Assembly: GCA_943735955.1 (NCBI GenBank)
Contig: OX030964.1
Span: forward strand, 973,575 to 1,037,574
Source of the DNA: Piscicola geometra
Lineage: Eukaryota; Annelida; Clitellata; Hirudinida; Piscicolidae
Direction of reading: 5' to 3'
Length of the DNA: 64,000 bases
In this document: piece after piece, positions 10,826 to 24,138 of the stretch
How the letters are laid out: each line of letters starts with the position of its first letter
How positions within the stretch are numbered: the first letter of the stretch is position 1
Program-made: the position numbers and the translations under genes
Notes under the pieces: model-generated
What the model was told of the DNA's origin: nothing
Seen by the model: the letters and a program-made list of their open reading frames with translations, nothing else
Database searches by the model: none

Positions 10826-11931
10826 AGGGAGTCCGGGGCAAGATGACGAATGACTTATATTTTCAGTTTTCCACTAGTTAAGAACATGAATCAAACACTA
10901 CTGGCTCTCCTACCTTCACTTCGTTGAATAATTGTATGCAAACACTGAAAGCACTATTTTTGTTTTAGTTGTGAAGCTTTGATTGTTTTCCGCGGTCACG
11001 TTTTAACTTTGTTGCACGTTTAAATACGCTTGGCTGAAGAAATAGGTAACATATTTCATTTTAAAAAATATTTATTTGTAGTTTATTTATAATAATACCT
11101 ATAAACATAATTAGTTGTCAATTAGTTGACTTCATTCGTGACAATAAAAACGAAAATTTGTAACTAAGCAGTTCGGGGCAAGATGACATGCTTGTCCTCT
11201 TGATTCGTTTTTCAGAATTCACAAAAATAAATATGATTATGGTACTGGAGCTTTTTTGCTGGCTTTAATTATTATAAATTGAGAAATGGTCGCAAAGAAT
11301 GAATGCCGTAAATTATAGATAATTACGAATACCAAGATTTCATCCTGTTTTCATGATAAAGGAATGTGCCTTAAAACTTTTATTTATAACTTTCAAAGAA
11401 AATCCACATTTTAACATGAGCGAAAAAGAGGAAAACGCCATGAAAATTCTGTTATATTGACTTGTAAATGATGATAATGAATTAGTGTCTGTTTACAAAA
11501 GTCACAAATAAGGTATTCTCTTTCGGCACTGGCACAATCAAGTTGAGCCCACAAGAAACAACTGAAGCATTTAATCCAGACTTCTCCTCGTTGAGAAAAT
11601 TTAATTCTAAAAAATACATTCAGCGTCTTTGTTATTTGGCTCTTTTGCAGTTTATAATTTTTTTTATTTTATTTCAAATATAAACTTAGACAGAACCTTG
11701 GTATCTCATATTACCCGACTATCCCATTACTGGGGCAGATGAAAATTAAGTAGGGTTGTTGAAAAATGAAATTATTCCTTAGTTATATTTATTTTTAAAA
11801 GTAAATGTTGATATATTTATTTAAACAAATGAATTATCTAACAATTCATGGAAAAAAAATTGTTATTATTAAAAATAAAATAATAATAACGACATAAATC
11901 GTTAACCAGGTCATCTTGCCCCAGTCTCCCT
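10826..11931. mobile_element. Tc1/mariner-pogo-type element with TA target
   Basis: The terminal inverted repeats are AGGGAGTCCGGGGCAAGATG at the left and, in reverse, AGGGAGACTGGGGCAAGATG at the right. TA flanks both ends (10824-10825 and 11932-11933). Inside on the minus strand (about 11500-11610) is a PHD-like Cys-rich relic shared with 47727-47850. 1106 bp, internally deleted. Confidence 0.75.
11500..11610 (-). pseudogene. PHD-like Cys-rich tail of a transposase, relic
   Basis: The reverse strand encodes RGEVWIKCFSCFLWAQLDCA, a W-x2-C-x2-C-x2-W-x4-C spacing like the PHD-type zinc domain found at the C-terminus of many animal pogo/Tigger-type transposases. The same peptide is encoded at 47727-47942. 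Confidence 0.5.
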
Positions 11932-12099
11932 TACCTATGTATGTATTTTAAAATGAATATTTGTTTACGGTTAATAAATAATCAAACCATGTTTCAATAT
12001 TGTTTTGACAAAAAATTTAGATTCATATTCTAATACATCACAAAAACCTTTAAAACATTAAACATTTGAAGTTATGATTCAAGTTTTGATAATAAGGCC

Positions 12100-12480
12100 C
12101 CAATCTACGCTGGAATTATGGATTACAAATGTTTACATATTATAGATCATGGGGCGGGCTCTTATGGGTTAAAAACTATTAAATTGCGTTTGATTCAAAA
12201 AAGAATTAAATATTTATCGATTTGATACACCCATGCGTCATAGATATCTGGTGTATCTTTTACATTATTCCGCGCGTTAAGCCATAATTCTTCTTCTCCT
12301 TCAAACCCTACAAATCATACATTTTTAATACGAGGGACTCTTTTTGATCCAATCATTCAAAGAATAATTTTATATTCTCAAATGACTGTTAGTAACATGC
12401 TGGTTACCGGTTCTAGCGTAGCAAAATATTTAGCAATTAAACAGAACGGCACCACAAGTATTACAGTAATATAATGTATT
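12100..12480. mobile_element. Element fragment shared with 46130-46590
   Basis: Reverse-complement similarity to 46130-46590 over about 350 bp, including GGGCTCTTATGGGTTAA, a piggyBac-type end. Both copies sit close to the TA-target elements, suggesting a larger composite was copied. Confidence 0.6.
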
Positions 12481-12532
12481 ATATACAAATGATTGTATGT
12501 AACTAATTGTATTATGTTATTTGTAAGCAGGG

Positions 12533-12976
12533 GCACAACCAGCAAAAAATGCTGTGAGAGAGGCTCAAATTTTTTTACATTTTATAAAATTGTCTAACCA
12601 TTTAAAGGCGCTGTTGCGTCTTCGCAACATTAAATTCTATATTTGTTTGTTGTTTAAATACAACAAAAATTCAACGATATGATATCATATGATTTTAAGT
12701 AGGCCTAGTCATTTATTACAATATTTACTATGAAAATAATAAAAGTGTTATTCAAAGGTTAATGAAATTCAAAAAATTAGTATTAAAACTTAATTTTTTT
12801 AGATAAATGCTTCACACTTAAAGCTTTTATTGAAGAAAATATAATTTTTTCACTTCTCATAGATTGAATATAAAATTAAAATATGTTTGTATGTACTCAA
12901 ACGAATTTATATACATTTTGCAACTTAGTAAAATTTGTTTCCAATTATACAATGTTGGGCAGTAGCCCCTTCTTGC
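12533..12976. mobile_element. hAT non-autonomous fragment
   Basis: Left end CAGGGGCACAACCAGCAAAA closely matches the reversed right end of the hAT at 59420-61950 (GGCGCAACCAGCAAAAAATG). The right side ends around TCCCTGGATACGCCATG. No clean target duplication seen. Confidence 0.5.
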
Positions 12977-13124
12977 TTCTCCCTGGATACGCCATGCAAC
13001 TACCATATAACAAAAACAACTCTTTCTTCACTAATTCTTTTATTTATGGGTGTAGGTAATGTAGCATATAGATTGGTAACTGTAGAGTTGGGGTGTTGTT
13101 AGAAAAAATTGGTCTGCTACTATC

Positions 13125-13196
13125 TGATATCTGCGTGTGTATGCGTGTGTGGGCGTGTGTGTGCGTGCTTGTGTGTTTGTTTGTGTGTGTGTGTAT
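13125..13196. repeat. TG-rich microsatellite, left remnant
   Basis: GTGTGTGT-rich tract directly left of a hAT terminus. The other side of the same tract is probably 15984-16210. Confidence 0.85.
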
Positions 13197-14436
13197 TAGA
13201 GGCCTGCCCGGGTACCCGATCCGACCGGAAGCGTGAGTGACTCCAGCGGGAACAGGAATGAAAATTAATTTCGGGACAGGAAAAGTCGAGAACCGGGAAT
13301 CAACTTTTAAATCGGGAACAGGAAAAACGGGAATAAAAGTTATTGGGATTGGATTCTTTAGCAATTATACTTTAGCAAACTTCTTAGTATGGGAAATCTT
13401 TATTTCATCAATACTCCGTACTTAAAATAAGTATTAAATGCAGTAGAAATGTATAACGAAGCCACCATTGCATTGTCAATGTCAAAATCTACAACATTAC
13501 ATTTGAAGTTGTTATGGCGAGTCCAAATATTAGAAAGATTAGAACAAATGGGTGATGATGAAAACTTGTCAGATGAAATCAAACTGCTCAGTTATATTAT
13601 TATTATTTTATAAATTAATACTTTGAATTTAAATGATTAATTTCCAGTTGATTGCTCAGTTGATCATTTAGACAAAAGAAAATATGCCCATTGATCTTTT
13701 CATATGTTGCATTCTCCAGTATAAAAAAATAATAATAAAAAGTTTGGGATAGAAAAAGAAATAAATAGCTAGACTTTGATTAGAGAAAACTTAATTCCAT
13801 TTTTACAACCAGACCAAGCTCCAGTGACGCTGAGAAAAAAAACAAATGATTGTTATTTAGACCTATTATGTTTGTTGTTATAACGTAAAATTTATAATAA
13901 AATTTTTATACTATCAAATTATACGAATGATTTTATTTGTGCAGTTGTGGAGAATAAGAATGTTGTCAAAAACATATTTATAAAATTATTGAAGAATTAA
14001 TAATAATGAACGAAGGAAAAAATTCAGAAGAGGATGAATTGTACAAATATTCATAAATTACGTCCCACCAAAATTGAAAATTATAAAGATGTATAATTTA
14101 TTGTAGTAAAATGAAAATTTTCCACTACTACAAGAAGAAGCCAAAATTTTGTTTAGTATACCTGCAAGTTCTATTGATCGTTTAACTTCAGACCCAAGAT
14201 CACCAAATTTGAAAGCTAAAACTTTTGACGGTTTGACCCGTGTGAAACGCAATAAAGACTTGATTGAATTACTCAAAAAAAGACTTACTTCAATACTTTC
14301 ATTTCAATAGATATTTAAAATTTAAATCTTGTTTTTATATTTTTGTAACAAATGTTAGAACTAGCAAGTTTAGGACCGGTGAAAACGGACCAAATATAAA
14401 TAAATATGAAAACAAATATTTTTAATGGGTCGGGAC
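13197..14436 (+). mobile_element. hAT-A copy, right end lost
   Basis: Starts TAGAGGCCTGCCCGGGTACC, then the family's CGGGAACAGG subterminal words. It carries a degraded transposase tail (13930-14290, ending RLTSDPRSPNLKAKTF) and stops just before the next copy begins at 14437. Confidence 0.8.
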
Positions 14437-15981
14437 TTGAGGTCGGACCGGGTACCCGATCTGACCGGGTACCCGCGGGAACGGGAATGAAAATTAATTT
14501 CTGGACGGGAAAAGTCGGGAACCGGGAATAGGTTTTCGGGACGGGAACGGGAATCAACATTCAAATCGGGAACAGGAAAAGACGGGAACGGGAAAAACGG
14601 GAATAAAAGTTATTGGGATTGGATTCTATAATAATGATTTTTCAGCAAACTTCTAAGTATAGTAATCTTTATTTCATCGATACTCCGTACTTAAAATAAG
14701 TATTGAATGCAATAGAAATTCATAACGAAGCCACCATTGCCAATGTCAAAATCTCCAACACTACATTTGAAGTTGTTATTGCGAGTCCAAATATAAGGGG
14801 GATTAGAGCAAATGTGATGATGAAAACTTGTCAGATGAAATCAAACTGGTCAGTTATATTATTTTTATTTTATAAAATAATACTTTGAATTTGAATGATT
14901 AATTTCCAAATGATTGCTCAGTTGATCATTTCGACAAAAGAAAAGATGCCCATTGATTTTATTCATATGGCAGCATGTCTGTTGCATCCCCAGTATGAAA
15001 GAATAATAGGAAAAAAGTTTGGGATAGAAAATAAATAAATACCAAGACTTTCATTAGAGAAAATTTAATTCTATTTTGTACAGCCAGACCAAGCTATAGT
15101 GCCGTTGAGAAAAAAAACAAATGATGGTTATTTAGACCTATTATGTTTGATTTTATAACGTTAAATTATAATAAAAATATTATCCTATCAAATTATACGA
15201 ATGATTTTTCGTTTGCAGTTGTGGAGAATAAGAATGTTGTCAAAAAACATATTTCTAACATTATTGAAGAATTAATAATAATGAACGAGGAAAAAAATTA
15301 ATAAGAGGATGAATTGTACAATTATTCACAACTACGTCCCACCAAAATTGAAGATTATAAGGATGTTTTATTTTATTTGAGTAAAATGAGCTGTTTTCAA
15401 ATACTACAAGAAGTAGTCAAAACTTTGTTTAGTATATCTGCAAGTTATATTCCATGTGAACGGAATTTTTCAATATGTGGTCGTTTAACTTCAGACCCAA
15501 AATCATCCAATTTGAAAGCTAAAACTCCTAACGGTTAAACCCGTGTGAAAAGCTAGAAAGACTTGATTGAATTACTCGAAAACAATGACTAACTTCAATA
15601 CTTTCATTTCAATAAATATTTGAAATTTAAATCGTGTTTTTTTTTATTTTATTAAAAGAAATATTCTCTGACTTTCAAATAATACATTTTAAGAAATGTT
15701 AGAACTAGCTAGTTTGGGACCAGTGAAAACGGTAGCAAAAATGAATAAAAAAACAAAAAAGTTTCGGGAACGGGTCGGGACCGAGAATCGAGTTGAGGGA
15801 ACGGGAATCAAAATTTTGATGTCACATCGGGAACGCGACGAGACGGGAAAACAAATTTCGGCAACGGGACGGGACGGGAATCAAAATTCTGATGTCCCAT
15901 CGGGAACGGGACGGGACGGGAAAAAAAATTTCGGGAACGGGACGGGACCGGGAATGAAAAATCGTCCATGTCCGACCTCTA
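14437..15981 (+). mobile_element. hAT-A copy with both termini
   Basis: From TTGAGGTCGGACCGGGTACC to a right end reading CGTCCATGTCCGACCTCTA. The subterminal 150-250 bp at each side is GC-rich and built of CGGGAACGGGACGGGA words, in contrast to the AT-rich interior. The transposase C-terminus is at 15314-15591. Confidence 0.85.
15314..15591 (+). pseudogene. hAT transposase C-terminal dimerisation domain
   Basis: Reads LRPTKIEDYKDVLFYLSKMS, ISASYIPCERNFSICGRLTS then DPKSSNLKAK; stops follow within the NG-TRVKS stretch. The P-C-ERNFS-GRLTS pattern corresponds to the hAT dimerisation domain (P-x2-ERxFSxxG). The same peptide is present in relics near 14060, 32460, 53610 and 56615. The catalytic DDE part is missing in every copy here. 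Confidence 0.82.
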
Positions 15982-15983
15982 GT

Positions 15984-16211
<228 letters not shown>

Positions 16212-16279
16212 CGCACATGTGGCGTAGAGGATCGTGTCAATGTAGTGAATTAATGAGCGGCGTCACTACAAAATGTTAA

Positions 16280-16850
<571 letters not shown>

Positions 16851-17750
16851 TGTTGTGCTACCTAATTAGGGAACCTGAACTGACTAATACTACAATACTA
16901 TAACCACACCACATCAATCATACTGCTACAACTACATACAATCATTTCATTTCAAATACAACTACGACTAAACCACACCCCTGATACCACAGCTAAATCG
17001 CCACAACTACATTTTCACCCTCGAAACCACATTTAAATCAAATCACCACACACCATCTAAACTACACCACACCATTTCTCCCACACTCCTTCAACCATGC
17101 CACACCACACTACCACACCACAACATAACTTCATTTCTACAACTAAAACTACGTCAAGACTACTTTGCACCATTAGGACTACACCAAACTCCAACAAACC
17201 CAACTACACTACCATAAACTACTTAACCGCACATAAAAAAGTAACGCAGTTAAAAAAAATTCCTTAAAAGTTATCTATTTATTTATTATTATTTATTTAT
17301 TTTACAATTATTATTGATCATTAGTATAAATATAAAAAAGGATGAAATTGGGAAGCAAGAAATTGATTAATGGAAAATGAGCAGTAAATTTGTAAGTTAT
17401 TGTGATCGGTCGAACAAGTACGTTTTCAGAGAGCGGCTGAATGTCGTGGTTGAGCTCGGGGATTTGAGTCTTTTCGGAAGACTATTCCAAAGAGTCGGCG
17501 CTGCAACAAAAAAGCTTCTTGCACCTGCATACTTGAGTTTTTAGCTCTGTGGAACTACATTTCTTGACCTGGAAGACCTGAGTCTTGCCCTCTGAGGAAG
17601 ACTTGCTCTCATGACAATACTACTCGACAAATAATCTGGGCACTCATTAGACAGACACTTGTGCATTAAGAAAATGTTTTTGTCTTCAATTCTGTTTTCA
17701 ACACGAAGCCAGTGAAGCTCCTTGAGAACAGGGTTGATGTGATCATACTT

Positions 17751-18962
17751 TCAAGCACCTGTTATGAGCCTAGCTGTAGTGTTGATTACAGACTTAATTT
17801 TCTGCAGCTGCGTCATTGGCAACCCAGTAAGAATGATATTGTCATAGTCAATTCGACTGAGAACCAAAGCAAAAGCCAATGTTCTCAGTGAGTCCTTGGT
17901 CAATAACCATCTTATGGATCGTATTTGGCGTAATGAAACAAAGCAGGTTTGAGTCATCTTGTTGATGTGTGTCGTCATGGTGAGGTCTTTGTCGAGATAA
18001 ACTCTAAGGTTTCTGACACTTTCAGAAGGCATTATCTCGTTCTGACAAATGCGAACTGGATCTTTGGGAGTTTGAACAGAGTTTCGACAGGATGAGAGCC
18101 AGATAACTTCAGTTTTGCTGGAGTTGAGTTTCCGTTGATTGGCACCCATCCAAAGAGCAGTTTCATCAATGCATGATGACACCCTTCCTTGTAGGTCAGC
18201 CTGATGACCTTTAATGCAATGAGCGTAAACCTGGGTGTCATCAGCATACTGATGAAAGGCAAGCTTATGTCTAGCTGCTATTCTTTCAAAATCTCCAGTG
18301 TACAAAGAGAACAGTAAAGGACCAAGAACTGAACCTTGGGGGACTCCTACAGCGGAAACCGACATTGTCGATTTTGTCCCACTACAGCGGATGTCAAAAC
18401 ATCTGTCATTTAAGTAGTCCCAAAACCATTTTAACGCAGAGTCAGAAAAACCATAGAAGATGTTCAGTCTTCGGAGTAGTGTTGCGTGATCTACCAGATC
18501 AAGCAAAACTAACAATGTGAGCTTACTGTCATCTGCTGCCCTAAAAATGTCTGAAAATACTTTGGTTATAGCAGTTTCTGTCGAATGATGACGACGGTAG
18601 GCTGACTGCAAGGGAGGGAAAAGAAGAAATTCTGCGAGGTAGTTGACTCCTCTGTGGAGAACAAATCTTTCCATGATTTTGGACAACACTCTCAAGTTTG
18701 AAATAAGCCTGTAGGACGAAGTTTCAGTGAGTTTAAGACTTGGCTTTTTGAGCAGTGGCGTGATGTAGGCTGACTTGAAAGACTTCGGAACCCGGCTTGC
18801 CGAAAAAAACCTGTTGAATAAGCTCACTAAAAAAGGAGCAATTATTCCAGATATCTCCTTTAACAGCCATGTAGGTACCGGGTCATTCGAGCACTGCTTA
18901 TTTGGAAGCCCTTGAATAGCCCTAACTACTTCTTCATCGTCGACAATGCTGAACCCATTCAA
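17751..18962 (-). pseudogene. CR1 reverse transcriptase with motif A deletion
   Basis: 403-residue open frame with VPQGSVLGPLLFSLYTGDF (motif B) and FHQYADDTQVYAH (YADD box). Compared with the copy at 24609-25943, six residues (SAAFDL) are missing from motif A, so the frame reads LLDLVDHATLL and the first catalytic Asp is gone. The lost 18 bp are bounded by GATCT repeats in the intact copy, consistent with slippage. An open frame but an inactive enzyme. Confidence 0.85.
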
Positions 18963-19113
18963 ACTTAGCCCGTGCTCGCAAAACGAAAATGTTGGGTCAT
19001 CTTGGGCATTGATTGACCTTCTCGCCGACGCAACTTTCTCTGTGAGGTGTGCGTGATAGTCATCAGCACTGATGCCTGAGACTGACGACGCCCGCGATGC
19101 TATTGATGAGTTT

Positions 19114-19825
19114 TCAAGTATCAGCTGACTTCCCTTTAGACTGAGAAAGCTTCAAGTTCCAGAACTGCTCTCGCTTATGTCTGCACAGACTCTTGTAAAC
19201 TTTCAACTGCTTGACCCAGGCAGTATGTGCTTGCTCATTTTTTGACTTACTGTAGCTTTTCTCAAGACTTCTCTTAAGGCGTTTAGAGGCGCGACACTCA
19301 TGGTCAAACCAAGGATCCGAAGGCCTCTGGTGCACTCTAACAGTATTAAGAGGAATCAACTCATCGAGAATGCTAGTCAAAGTGGAGCTGTAGAGGTCAG
19401 CAGCTGAATCTACATCAAGCATAACCTGTTTGATAAACAACTAAACCAATGACCGCCCTTGAACCAGAAGTGATTCTGATACAAAGAGACTCGAGACTTG
19501 AGGACTTAACTTCTGTGTCCAATGGTGCAACCTGGAATTCAAAGTCAGCCACGACTGCAACTCCCCCGTGGTTTGTATGCAGCGTGTTTACTGTATTGGA
19601 GAGTCTAGGCCTTGATCTTTCGACCACTACCAAGCCCTCCTGCCGCAGTCGGCTGATACAGACTGACTCAGGATCATGCCAAGTTTCAACCAGAAACAGC
19701 CCGTTTATCTTGTACTCTTTTATGGTCTCCCGAACATCATCCAGTGTTGAGTAGGCCCAGCACGACTGAAGGCCCACTCTTCTGGCATTTGTGCCGATCA
19801 AATTCCTCATGGACAACTGGCTCAT
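19114..19825 (-). pseudogene. CR1 endonuclease remnants
   Basis: Two overlapping frames: 19415-19825 contains INGLFLVETWHDPESV (the LxExW endonuclease motif) and GGVAVVADFEFQV. 19114-19440 contains SDPWFDHECRASKRLKRSLE, the segment between endonuclease and RT. The region holding the SDH catalytic residues is deleted between them. Confidence 0.78.
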
Positions 19826-19960
19826 GGCTTCTGAGGGCGTGCCGGCTTTGGCGTTCCTTTACAAGTTTTCCGCCTCGTCTGCCACGATAATGCCAATGCT
19901 GGCGGTGCCTTGCCAATCCTAGTCTGTTGATGGTCGCTCTAGCCTATGCACTAAGCTCCC

Positions 19961-20250
19961 CATTATTGTTATTATTAAATTGTAAAAAACATTTTTTGAA
20001 TAAAATTTGCATAGGATAGAACAATAATAATAATAATAAAATAGTTCAGAGACTAAAAAGAGCAGTGTTATGTTAGGTGAAACTATGGGAAAGGATTTTA
20101 GATTTTTATAGAAAAATTTATATAATGGAAAAAAGAAAAGTTATAATTAAATAGGCTTTAATCAACTCACCGGTCTTTGATTGACGCAATATAGAGTTAA
20201 ATTTAATTAATTTAACTTAATTACTAAGAATTTTAATACCACACTACATT
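19961..20250. other. AT-rich spacer
   Basis: Short AATAAT tracts, nothing else recognisable. Confidence 0.5.
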
Positions 20251-22314
20251 TCAAACAACTCCACCCCAAACACCACACGCCAACAACCACACCAAAGTGC
20301 TCACAAACACACCACAGCAACCACATCACACCACATCAACCACACCCCAATAACTAAACCACAACAACCACATCACACCACATAAACCACACCCCAACAA
20401 CCACACCATAACAATCACATCACACCACATCAACCACACGCCAACAACCACACCACAACAACCACCTAAAAGCGCAAACAACCACATCACAACAATCACA
20501 CCACAACAACCCCATCACACCACAACTATCAAATCACAACAATCACGCCACAACAACCACATCACACCCCCACAACCACATTTGCACCACAGCAACAAAA
20601 CCACAACAACCACATCACACCACAGCAACCATACCACATCAACCACACCACAACAACCTCCCAACAACAACCACACCACAACAAACACACCACAACAAAC
20701 ACACCACAACAACTACACCACAACAACCAAATCACAACAACCACATCACACCACAACAACCACACCACAACAATCACATCCCAACAACCACGCCACAACA
20801 ACCACATCACACCATTGCAACCACACCACAACAACTACACCACAACAACCACACCACTACAACCACACCACAAAAACCACAACAAAACAACAACACCACA
20901 ACAAACACACCACAACAACCACACCACAATAACCACATCATGAGAACCACACCACAACAACTACACCACAACAACCACACCACAAAAACCACACCACAAC
21001 AACCACACCACAACAACCACACAACAACAACCACACCAGAACAATCACACCACAACAACCACGTCACAACAACCACGCTACAACAATCACACCATTGCAA
21101 ACACACCACAACAACCGCACCACAACAACCACACCACAACAACCACACCACAGCAACAAGACCACTCTAACTACACCACAACAACCACACCACAACAAAC
21201 CACAATAACCACACCCCAACAACCACACCAAAACAACCACAATAACCACACCACAATAACCACACCACAACAACCAAATCACAACAACCACACCACAACA
21301 ACAACACTACTACAACCACACCACAACAACCACACCACAACAACAACACCACAACAAACACACCACAACAACCACACCACAACAACCACATCACAACAAC
21401 CACACCACAACAACTACACCACAACAACCACACCACAAAAACCACACCACAACAACCACACCACAACAACCACACAACAACAACCACACCACAACAATCA
21501 CACCCCTACAACCACGTCACAACAACCATGCTACAACAATCACACCATTGCAAATACACCACAACAACCGCACCACAACAACCACACCACAACAACTACA
21601 CCACAACAACCACACCACAGCAACAACACCACTCTAACTACACCACAACAACCACACCACAACAACCACAATAACCACACCCCAACAACCACACCAAAAC
21701 AACCACAATAATTTCCCCACAATAACCACACCACAACAACCAAACCACAACAACCACACCACAACAACAACACTACTACAACCACATTACAACAACCACA
21801 CCACAACAACAACACCACAACAAACACACCACAACAACCACATCACAACAACCACATCACAACAACCACACCACAACAACTACACCACAACAACCACACC
21901 ACAAAAACCACACCACAACAACCACACCACAACAACCAAATCACAACAACCACACCACAACAACCACACCACAACAACAACACCACTCTAACTACACCAC
22001 AACAACGACACCACAACAACCACAATAACCACACCCCAACAACCACACCACAACAACAACAATAACCACACCACAACAACCAAACCACAACAACCACACC
22101 ACAACAACAACACTACTACAACCACACCACAACAACAACACCACAACAACAACACCACAACAACAACACCACAACAACCACACCACAACAACAACACCAC
22201 AACAACAACACCACAACAACAACACCACAACAACCACACCACAGTGCAAACACCACAACAACCACACCACAACAACCACACCACAACAATCACACCACAA
22301 CAACCACACCACAG
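20251..22314. repeat. 2-kb ACCACACCACAACA minisatellite
   Basis: Irregular units of ACCACAACAACCACACC, with longer blocks duplicated (for example 20940-21180 against 21400-21640). It runs to the very acceptor of exon f. Encoded TTTPQQPHHNN frames are repeat artefacts. Confidence 0.95.
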
Positions 22315-22398
22315 TGCAAACACTGCAGGAAAGCATTCGCCTCGCATGCCGCCCATGACAGCCACGTGAGAAGAACTCACGTGGCGCCTTTCCATTGA
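22315..22398 (+). CDS. PRDM14: PRDM14-like zinc-finger gene, last exon f with stop
   Basis: Acceptor ACCACAG, then CKHCRKAFASHAAHDSHVRR and THVAPFH, then TGA. It is a complete C2H2 finger (Cys-x2-Cys-x12-His-x4-His). FASHAAHDSHVRRTH is a conserved PRDM14 finger as I recall it. Vertebrate PRDM14 continues into a further finger; here translation stops seven codons after the final His counting the stop, unless CAC/GTGAGA or a downstream exon is used. No clear poly(A) signal occurs before the AATAAA near 22997. Confidence 0.85.
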   Translation, partial: CKHCRKAFASHAAHDSHVRRTHVAPFH

Positions 22399-22431
22399 AT
22401 CTTCGTCATCGCAGCCTTAAGCTGGTGCTAA

Positions 22432-22620
22432 TGGTGGTGGTGGTGGTGGTGGTGGTGGTGGTGGTGGGGGTGGTGATGGTGGCGGTGGTGGGGGTGGTGG
22501 GGGGGTGGGGGTGGTGTGAGGGTGGTGGTAGTGGTTGTGGTGAGAGTAGTGGTCGTTGTTGTGGTGATAGTTATCATTGTTGTGGTGGTTTTGGATGTGA
22601 TGATGGTTAGGGTAAGGGTT
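22432..22620. repeat. (GGT)n and related repeats
   Basis: TGGTGG runs, then GTTGTGGTGA mixtures, in what would be the 3' UTR of the zinc-finger gene. Confidence 0.9.
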
Positions 22621-22739
22621 GTTATTTTGAATTTGATGATGGGTGTTATAACTACGATATTGGTGAAAATGACAATTCAAAAAGATGTTGACTACGTTGC
22701 TGGGGTGAAGATGGTGTGGTGGTTCTGATGAAGTGATAA

Positions 22740-22910
22740 TGATGATGATTTTTTAGCGCTTTTTTTGATTTTCTAGAAGGCGCTATACAAATAGTTTGTG
22801 ATTGATTAATTGATGATGATGACTTAGGATAATGATGATGGGGAGGTGATGACGATAATGGGGAGGTGATGACGATGATGGGGAGGTGATGACGATGATG
22901 GTGTTTGTTT
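22740..22910. repeat. GATGATG repeats around a LINE/SINE-type 3' tail
   Basis: Contains TAGAAGGCGCTATACAAA followed by (TTGAT)n at 22770-22815, like the tails of the SINE and L2-like LINE in this window, then 20-bp GGGGAGGTGATGACGATGAT units. Confidence 0.7.
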
Positions 22911-23168
22911 TGAAGACTGATTAAAAGACCTTAATGTTGTCGCCTCTGTGTCATCAGCCTAATGGCGTTGTCACCTCGGTAACAACAAGAACAAAAATAA
23001 AAACAAAATGGCGAAACGCGTGCAGTTGTTTCGTGAGACCCCCAATAAAGGAATTTAAAAGGCCTGAGTGCCACACAAACACCATACAAGCCCTTGCAAA
23101 AACTCAATGTAAAATCAAACAAAGTGGAGTTAACTTAGAAAGATTCCAATATACAACCACGTACACAC

Positions 23169-23477
23169 TAGAGGTTGGACATGGACGAATTTCATTCCCG
23201 GTCCCGTCTCAATCCCGAATTTTTTTTCTCGTTTAAACAGTTTTTAGAGTTTTATAATACAAAGACAAATAAAAGACAGTTTTATAAGTTTTACACTATA
23301 GCGTTACTCTTTAATAACGCTCTCAGCTTTGGTTACTTGCCTTAAGAAGACAAGTTTTTCAAACATGCTGTCAGAAAGTTTACAACGCCTTGGAACCAGA
23401 ATTTGTCCAGCAGCACTGAACAACCTTTCGACTGCAGCACTACTGGGCAAGGATGCATTAAATTTCAGAAAGGCATT
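23169..23477 (-). mobile_element. hAT end with dimerisation-domain relic
   Basis: Right terminus in reverse (TAGAGGTTGGACATGGACGA) of the hAT-A type. Inside, 23301-23477 on the minus strand encodes [40 protein letters not shown] then KLVFLRQV before a stop. This is a clear hAT dimerisation domain, but its sequence differs from the other hAT-A copies, so it is a related family. Cut at 23478 by an L2-like LINE. Confidence 0.78.
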
Positions 23478-24138
23478 AATCAATCAATCAATCAAATAGA
23501 TTTCTATAGCGCTCTTTCTTCAAATTCAAGAGCGCTCGTAAATGAATTTGTTAAACAGATATGTCTTCAGATCCTTACGAAAAGTAAATAATGATTTAGA
23601 AGTAGTTAAATGAGGAGGTAATGAGTTCCAAATATATATACCTGCATAATGGAAAGAACGTTTAGCAAAAGAGTTATTAATGGAAGGGATGAAATAATGA
23701 TTTTGAGTGGATGATCTTAAATTACTTCTATGAGGGTGAGATATTAATGATTTGAGGTATATTGGGGATACTGGGGAGTTTTTTAATTTAAACATAAAAA
23801 CACAGATTTTAAATATAATCCTAAATTTGATGGGGAGCCAATGTAATAAGATAAGAGAGGGTGTAATGTGGTGATAAATAGGAGTACGGCTAACGACTCT
23901 AGCTGCATAATTAAATACTTTATTTAATAGTTTTAAAGTAGATTCAGGTAAATTATAATAGAGTGAGTTACAATAGTCAATTCGAGATAAAACAAGTGCA
24001 GAGACTAACATCTTTAAAGAAGGGTCATCTAAGTAAGGTAATAATTGTCTGATACGTCTGAGATGAAAATAGCAAGATTTAGTGACTGATAGAATTTGGT
24101 TTGATATGGTTAATTTTGAGTCGAAAATAAATCCTAAG
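23478..24138 (-). mobile_element. L2-like LINE 3' fragment
   Basis: Minus strand RT C-terminus: LVSALVLSRIDYCNSLYYNL, LHWLPIKFRIIFKICVFMFK, RSFHYAGIYIWNSLPPHL. It ends in a stem-loop (AGCGCTCTTGAATTTGAAGA and GAGCGCTATAG) and a (TTGA)n tail. A near copy is at 60062-60590 and 3' tails are at 47605-47690 and 63640-63812. Confidence 0.85.

Larger units (their letters stand above)
17250..19960 (-). mobile_element. CR1-like LINE, internally deleted
   Basis: Minus strand, from 5' to 3': endonuclease N-terminal part (19415-19825), endonuclease end (19114-19440) after an internal deletion at about 19440, reverse transcriptase (17751-18962), and a 3' UTR identical in type to 25950-26080. It sits in the intron between exons e and f. 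Confidence 0.87.

Noticed and set aside
20515..22395. Thr/Gln/His/Asn-rich or Val/Leu/Trp/Cys-rich frames
   Set aside because: Artefacts of the ACCACAACA array on the two strands.
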